From positions 2,666,001 to 2,730,000 of the forward strand of contig NC_064652.1 of assembly GCF_001723175.1 (NCBI RefSeq): DNA of 64,000 bases, in the 5' to 3' direction. This document shows positions 59,258-64,000 of the stretch, piece by piece. Within the stretch, counting starts at the first letter, position 1. Every line of letters begins with the position of its first letter. Position numbers and translations under genes: made by a program. Under the pieces are notes generated by a model. The model was not told the DNA's origin. It ran no database searches and saw nothing but the letters and a program-made list of their open reading frames with translations. This DNA comes from Penicillium oxalicum. Its lineage: Eukaryota; Ascomycota; Eurotiomycetes; Eurotiales; Aspergillaceae.

Positions 59258-61828
59258 TTACAAAAGTTTGCTATCGTCCACACCGAGAGGAGGGCCAAGA
59301 TCAATCTCTTCCACGGACATGTCATCCGCCGCCTGCTCCAGTTTGGCTTCGACCCGCGCCGGGTCCAAGTTCTCTGTCCGACTAAGCACAATGCGAAGCA
59401 AGGTGGACATGACTTCTAGTTGATATTGCTGTTTCTCATTCGGATCCAGTTGTTCAATGTGAACACCCTGCGATTGCAAAGCAAGCGACTTGCGCTCCCC
59501 AAGCATCTCCAAGAGCTGCGTAACTTGACTGATACTTTCCTTGCTTCGAGGCGTAGAGGAGAGCCGTCGCAAACGTCGCTTTGGCGTGCCTGCTGGCACG
59601 CCTGCTAGACGAGCGACTTGGAGGACGATCATCCGCGCGGTCACATCGTCCGGACCATATCCAAACATATTTTGCAGGGAGTGAAGGGCGACAAGTGTGC
59701 CCGGAATGTCTTTGGAAAGACAGAAGCACCGGATGATTTGGTCATAGAGCTCCTTGGTAAATTGCTCCGAGCTCGATTTTTGGCCGCGAGAAGGTAGGCT
59801 CATGTACCATTGCACCATCCGTGAGTAAAGCTGACGTGCTGACGGGAAGCCAGCATCAAAGGCTGTACGCCCACGGTCATATTGCACTTTGGCACAGTCC
59901 CAAAGACATGCAAAGGTCTCGAGGTCAGGTTGGATGGTGCTGGACATCATCTCAAATTTGGCCCAGAGGCCACGGATGTCTTGCTTGCGAAGTTCGGCAT
60001 AGAGGAGATGGTTCATAAAGTATGAGTTTGGTTGAATGTGGGCATCGCTCAGACATTTGGCCAGATATTTGACCATGTCGTCGTCGCCACGGCGGGTATA
60101 GTGAAGGAGAAGGAGAGAAAAAGTCTCAATAGTGGCGGCCGGCACCTCACGATGCAGGAACTTTGGTATCCGGCTCGGCTCCAGTGACTGGTGCTTGACG
60201 TCAATTTTGGGAGATTTGTCAGGAATCTGATAACGTTTCCAGACAGCGTCGATTCTGTGTTGAATCATGGACCATCCGAGTCGCTCTGCTTTGTCTCGGG
60301 CAGCTGCACTTCCATCACGAAGCCAGCCAGCCATGACACCGTTGAGGTGTTTCGCATCGGGCTTGACACCCCGCTCGTACATCAGCTCAATGACCATGGC
60401 TGCTGAGTCAACCTCTCCCATGCCAATGAGCTTCTTCATCCAACTCGCGAAGAAGAAGCGGTTGTGGAAGCGACGGGGCAGCATTGTCAGCGCGGACAAT
60501 GAGACTTTATTCACAGCCGCCTCGTCAATACTGGAAGCCTGAAGATTGCCAGCCACTCCAAGAGCGGCTTTGTACAAAGCCGTCGAGTCGTTGGCGGGAT
60601 CCTGCCCCGTCACCATCATGTCTTTGAACACTGCCACGGCGGCATCTGATCGGCCCGCGGACAGCAGACCGATGCTCACCCGATCGTAATCTTCCATGGT
60701 CATATCTGAACCCAAGAAAGTCTTGAGTTGCAAATACAAAGCCCATGCCTTCACCTCGGCACCCTTCTCAGGCATCCTACCCCAAGCTGTAATGACTGGA
60801 ATGAGAACGCGAGGCTGACGGGATGGATCATTTGCCAGGAATGCCAGGGCAATGTCTTGAGCTCGTTGGGGATTGTTTTCAGCCGCAAAGAGCCGAACGC
60901 CCAGCATCCAATACTCTTCCAAGTCCTCCTTTTTCTGTGATAGTTCTGCCTGGTATGCTTCCCATTCTTCCAGCGCCTGGGCAACATGTCCGCCGTCGTG
61001 CAGAGCTTCAATGTAGGATAGGATCTGAGGGATGGCCAGAGGTTGACCGACTGATTTCATGTCCTTGGCAAGGATTTGAAGATGCTCAGACCGGGTCAGT
61101 GCTGATGACTGCCGAGTAGATTGAGATTCCCAAAGCGAGTTCATCGTGTCGCTTTCAAGTGTTTCCAGGAAGTCTGGTACATTTTGCTTGCATCGGCGGT
61201 AAGACTTCCAGAGATCTTGCTTTGCAGGCTCGTCGGCAGTTCTTTTAGTGTAGCGACGTAGCGAATCCTTGAATCGGAGGTAGGAAGCGTGAGAGGTTGG
61301 ATCTTCAAGTTGTTCTGATCTTTTCCGGGTCGCCATTTTTCGTCGGTCTCTGGCGGTGTCCTGCCAATTTTCTTGCTCGTTCGCGAGACCTTCGAATTCC
61401 TCCTTCAACATATCGTCCAATTCCTCGTCGAACACATCACTCAGGGACAGCTCCGCACCGGTGGGCTTGCGTTCTGCCTCGTATTTACTGAGGGCCTCCA
61501 GAGCGATCTTCCGGTCCTCCTCCGGTAGGCTTTGAATGAACTCGCCATCTGGTGTGAAAGGTCCTTTTTCCAGTATTTTAAGCTCCTCTTGAAGCCTCGT
61601 GAGCTCGCCCTCTACATCGTTTTTGTCTTCGATATCTTCGGCTTCCGGATCGACTTTCCGCACATTTTTGCTCGAGGGCGTCTCTTGTTCGTAAAAGTTA
61701 ACCTTGTCGTTCGGCCCGCCGAAGTCAAGTCGACGTGGATTCACAGCGCTGAAAGCGCGCCTGGAAAAGGCCGAGCTGTGGACCACACGGTGCCATCGAG
61801 CTCCTCCTCGGACAGCCTGGCGGAGCAT
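59258..61828 (-). CDS. mitochondrial pentatricopeptide-repeat-like protein
   Basis: A single intronless frame of 856 residues. The first 35 residues are Arg/Ala/Ser-rich without acids, a typical presequence (M-L-R-Q-A-V-R-G-G-A-R-W). Residues 60-240 are charged and helical. From about 290 onward there are repeated helix pairs; the clearest PPR-like unit reads E-V-D-S-A-A-M-V-I-E-L-M-Y-E-R-G-V-K-P-D-A-K-H-L. Others include D-A-H-I-Q-P-N-S-Y-F-M-N-H-L-L-Y. PPR proteins bind organellar RNA and control its stability, processing or translation, so a mitochondrial RNA role is expected; the target cannot be read from sequence. It is divergent from orc3 with 157 bp between starts. Confidence 0.8.
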   Translation of the reverse strand: MLRQAVRGGARWHRVVHSSAFSRRAFSAVNPRRLDFGGPNDKVNFYEQETPSSKNVRKVDPEAEDIEDKNDVEGELTRLQEELKILEKGPFTPDGEFIQSLPEEDRKIALEALSKYEAERKPTGAELSLSDVFDEELDDMLKEEFEGLANEQENWQDTARDRRKMATRKRSEQLEDPTSHASYLRFKDSLRRYTKRTADEPAKQDLWKSYRRCKQNVPDFLETLESDTMNSLWESQSTRQSSALTRSEHLQILAKDMKSVGQPLAIPQILSYIEALHDGGHVAQALEEWEAYQAELSQKKEDLEEYWMLGVRLFAAENNPQRAQDIALAFLANDPSRQPRVLIPVITAWGRMPEKGAEVKAWALYLQLKTFLGSDMTMEDYDRVSIGLLSAGRSDAAVAVFKDMMVTGQDPANDSTALYKAALGVAGNLQASSIDEAAVNKVSLSALTMLPRRFHNRFFFASWMKKLIGMGEVDSAAMVIELMYERGVKPDAKHLNGVMAGWLRDGSAAARDKAERLGWSMIQHRIDAVWKRYQIPDKSPKIDVKHQSLEPSRIPKFLHREVPAATIETFSLLLLHYTRRGDDDMVKYLAKCLSDAHIQPNSYFMNHLLYAELRKQDIRGLWAKFEMMSSTIQPDLETFACLWDCAKVQYDRGRTAFDAGFPSARQLYSRMVQWYMSLPSRGQKSSSEQFTKELYDQIIRCFCLSKDIPGTLVALHSLQNMFGYGPDDVTARMIVLQVARLAGVPAGTPKRRLRRLSSTPRSKESISQVTQLLEMLGERKSLALQSQGVHIEQLDPNEKQQYQLEVMSTLLRIVLSRTENLDPARVEAKLEQAADDMSVEEIDLGPPLGVDDSKLL

Positions 61829-61985
61829 ATGGAGCGTTTCATGGGGGAGTTTGAGGTTGCTTGGAATTGACCGTCGCGAGTCAAAGATCGGAAAGTCATT
61901 AATGGTCCACTTTAGGTTTAGCGTGTTTTTCCTCCGAGCGTGAAGTCACCGCGGTCAACGCGACTTGACTTGTGTAAAGCAAGCA
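61829..61985. promoter_or_regulatory. short divergent promoter, PPR gene / orc3
   Basis: 157 bp separate the two ATGs, so both promoters and leaders must overlap here. No clear TATA box. The tight spacing suggests shared control elements. Confidence 0.55.
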
Positions 61986-64000
61986 ATGGATCCTGAAGGA
62001 ATTGAGGAGGTGCTGGACTTGTCCAGGGACAAAACACAGAATCAGGTATGTCGACACATTGAATTTTGTCCAAGATTGAATGAGATTGCTCGTACTTAGC
62101 GCTAACTGAACGCAGGGCGTCTATGTTTACCAGCCCGCAAACGCCGGGAAAACAGCCATTGAACGACCTACCAAGCGCCGCAAGGTCTCTTCCACCGATA
62201 GTCAAGGGCAAGCAGTCGATGCTGAATGCTTTGTGCCGCTTTTAAATGGGCAAGAAAGTCTTGCTTCCACACAACTGCGATACGAGACTTATAAACAACT
62301 CTGGTCGGAGCAGGAAGGCAAGATTCAGGTGCGGGCTCCACACGTTTCGCATAGGAAATTCAAGCTGACAGCATTTTGCAGGCCATTCTAGAAGATGTCG
62401 ACGCCGGAGTTTTAGCGGATGTACTTGCCTTTGTCAGAAACAATGAGCCCGAAACGTATGGTTTTTGCAGGAACCTATGTCAAACTTCGATCTGACTATT
62501 ACCCTTAGGTGCAATGGATGTATACCAACGGGATTAGTGACGGTTGGATCAAACGTCTCTTCTCTGAGCCGGCTTCTCTCTCGCCTCAATGATCAATTGC
62601 TGAGCAACAATGAGGGCGGCGTTGTGGTGCTAGAGTCAGGCGATGCACCCAATTTAAAGACGACCCTCAAGAACATCATTCGAGCTGTGATTACCAATAC
62701 TGAGGGGAACGATGGATATCATAAGTTTCTGACAGATCGAAGCGTATGTCGACCGAAGTCTCGCTTCGCTTGGCTTGGCTAACTTCACAAGGGCCCCCGT
62801 CTACTTGGATACGATCTGGACCTCCTTCACGATTATGTCCAAAGAAAGGGCACCAAAAAACTAGTGCTTGCATTCCGCGATAGCGAGGCCTTCGATCCCG
62901 GTTTGCTCATGGATCTCTTGTCCCTTCTGAAGTGAGCAGCAAGTGACTCTCTGGTTGAACCCTGACGAGGCTAACGTTGTGCAAGGTCATGGCTTGATCG
63001 AATTCCGTTCACGGTTCTTCTCGGTATCTCCACATCCGTTGAGCTTTTTGAGGGCCGCCTCCCTCGAGCATGTATCGCGCTTCTTCAAGGACGGCATTTC
63101 GAAGTTCAGGATGCAGGCAATTGCGTCGACCGTATCTATGAATCGCTTCAGGCCGGCACCCAAGGGAAGATGTGGCTCGGCCGTAACGTCACTAGCACTC
63201 TCTTGGAAAAGACGCATGACTACTTCCAAACGCCGGAAGCCTTTAGTCGAATGGTGAAAGTCAGTGGCCCCTTCAATACCATCTCTCAAGACCAAATGCT
63301 GATAGAGTGAAGTATGCTTATATGTCGCATTTTTTTGCGAATCCGCTGTCGGTTTTATTGGACAGCCCGAACCCAGCCACGCTTTCTCAAACATTGCTAT
63401 GCGAGGCTATCAGGAATTTACCATCTTTTCGCATGTAAGGATTGGCACGAGACTCCCAAACTCGATTTAGCGCTAATGCCCTCGACAGGTTCTGTGAAGA
63501 CCTTATAGATTCAGGCTCGCTGGAGGATGTACGATCCCTTGTCGAAAATGACCAGGTTTTGCTGCGTGAGGCAATCCGTCATGTTGGGGTTGGCCAGCAG
63601 AGTATGCGCCACTTGTTTGATGCCGTTGGCGTCATTTATTCGTGTCTCCAACATACGCAAACGGCGAAGAAAATGAACGTCTCAGACCTCGCTGTGCGAG
63701 GGCTTTCGGGCGAGCTGGGCGAATCGCAAGTACTTGATGACATGCTTGCTACCATGAGAACTTTTGATTCGGAGAAGATGGCTCGCTTGGTGGAATCTTT
63801 GCCCCAAAGAGCGTTCGCTGATCTGCCCATCGAAGACATCAGGGCAGACTTTGCTACGTTAGTCAGCGCTCACACTCATGCTTTGCCGTTGCGAAGTGAG
63901 TACAACATCAACAGCTCTGTCATGAAAACGACTGTTGTTCAGCAAAGGATCTTACTCAGCAAAGGCAAATCCAATTTGCTCAAGCAAGATCTTGAGTACA
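61986..64000 (+). CDS. orc3: origin recognition complex subunit 3, partial (3' end beyond window)
   Basis: Eight exons are visible: 61986-62045, 62116-62328, 62382-62455, 62509-62743, 62792-62931, 62986-63259, 63313-63434 and 63489-64000 (open). They give at least 543 residues of a family usually 600-750 long. Recognisable Orc3 blocks: C-F-V-P-L-L-N-G-Q-E-S near the N-terminus, L-R-Y-E-T-Y-K-Q-L-W, the degenerate AAA+-like P-T-G-L-V-T-V-G-S-N-V-S-S, W-L-D-R-I-P-F-T-V-L-L-G-I-S-T-S, and F-F-A-N-P-L-S-V-L-L after Y-A-Y-M-S-H. Orc3 is a core subunit of the six-protein complex that marks replication origins and loads Mcm2-7 in the nucleus. Introns are 48-70 bp; three use AAG acceptors. Start chosen at the first ATG giving the exon 1 frame. 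Confidence 0.92.

Overview
This is nuclear DNA from a filamentous ascomycete, most likely Eurotiales (Aspergillus/Penicillium type). Genes are split by short introns of about 46-160 bp with GT...AG ends and CTAAC/CTGAC/TACTAAT branch sites. There is no operon structure, ATGs sit in purine(-3) contexts, and intergenic spacers run from 0.16 to 4.5 kb. The window encodes a complex I 17.8-kDa-type subunit, which fermentative yeasts lack. The genus call is inference from protein style. All gene models were assembled by hand from splice signals and reading phase.

Left part (1-12 kb): a GPI-anchored Ser/Thr-rich wall protein with a Kre9/Knh-type N-terminal domain (-); a NUFIP1-domain/CCCH zinc-finger protein (-) divergent from RNA polymerase III subunit Rpc25 (+, seven exons); and cystathionine gamma-lyase (+).

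Middle-left (12-25 kb) looks more accessory: a small orphan ORF (-), an MFS transporter (+), an NmrA-like NAD(P)-binding protein (+) and a cytochrome P450 (+). The P450 converges on erg4, the sterol C-24(28) reductase (-). No polyketide synthase, peptide synthetase or terpene synthase is visible, so a metabolite cluster is not established.

Middle (25-37 kb): a 3.3-kb spacer, an Hpm1-type protein-histidine methyltransferase (+) convergent with the complex I subunit (-), a 2.9-kb spacer, then a 1185-residue Pro/Tyr-rich coiled-coil protein (+).

Middle-right (37-50 kb): two C2H2 zinc-finger regulator genes of similar finger architecture, each behind a long CT-rich leader/promoter region. The 5' end of the first shows an unresolved frame break.

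Right part (50-64 kb) is dense housekeeping DNA: a small single-TM mitochondrial protein (-), the Yta7/Abo1/ATAD2 chromatin AAA ATPase (+), Sec66 of the ER translocon (+), a mitochondrial PPR-like protein (-), and, 157 bp away and divergent, ORC3 (+), which runs off the window.

The genes serve unrelated cell functions (sulfur amino acids, sterols, Pol III, chromatin, replication, mitochondria, secretion). I found no phage, plasmid, CRISPR, recognisable transposon, rRNA or tRNA. I see no convincing undescribed system. The best leads are the zinc-finger frame break, the small mitochondrial protein, the coiled-coil protein and the MFS/NmrA/P450 group.
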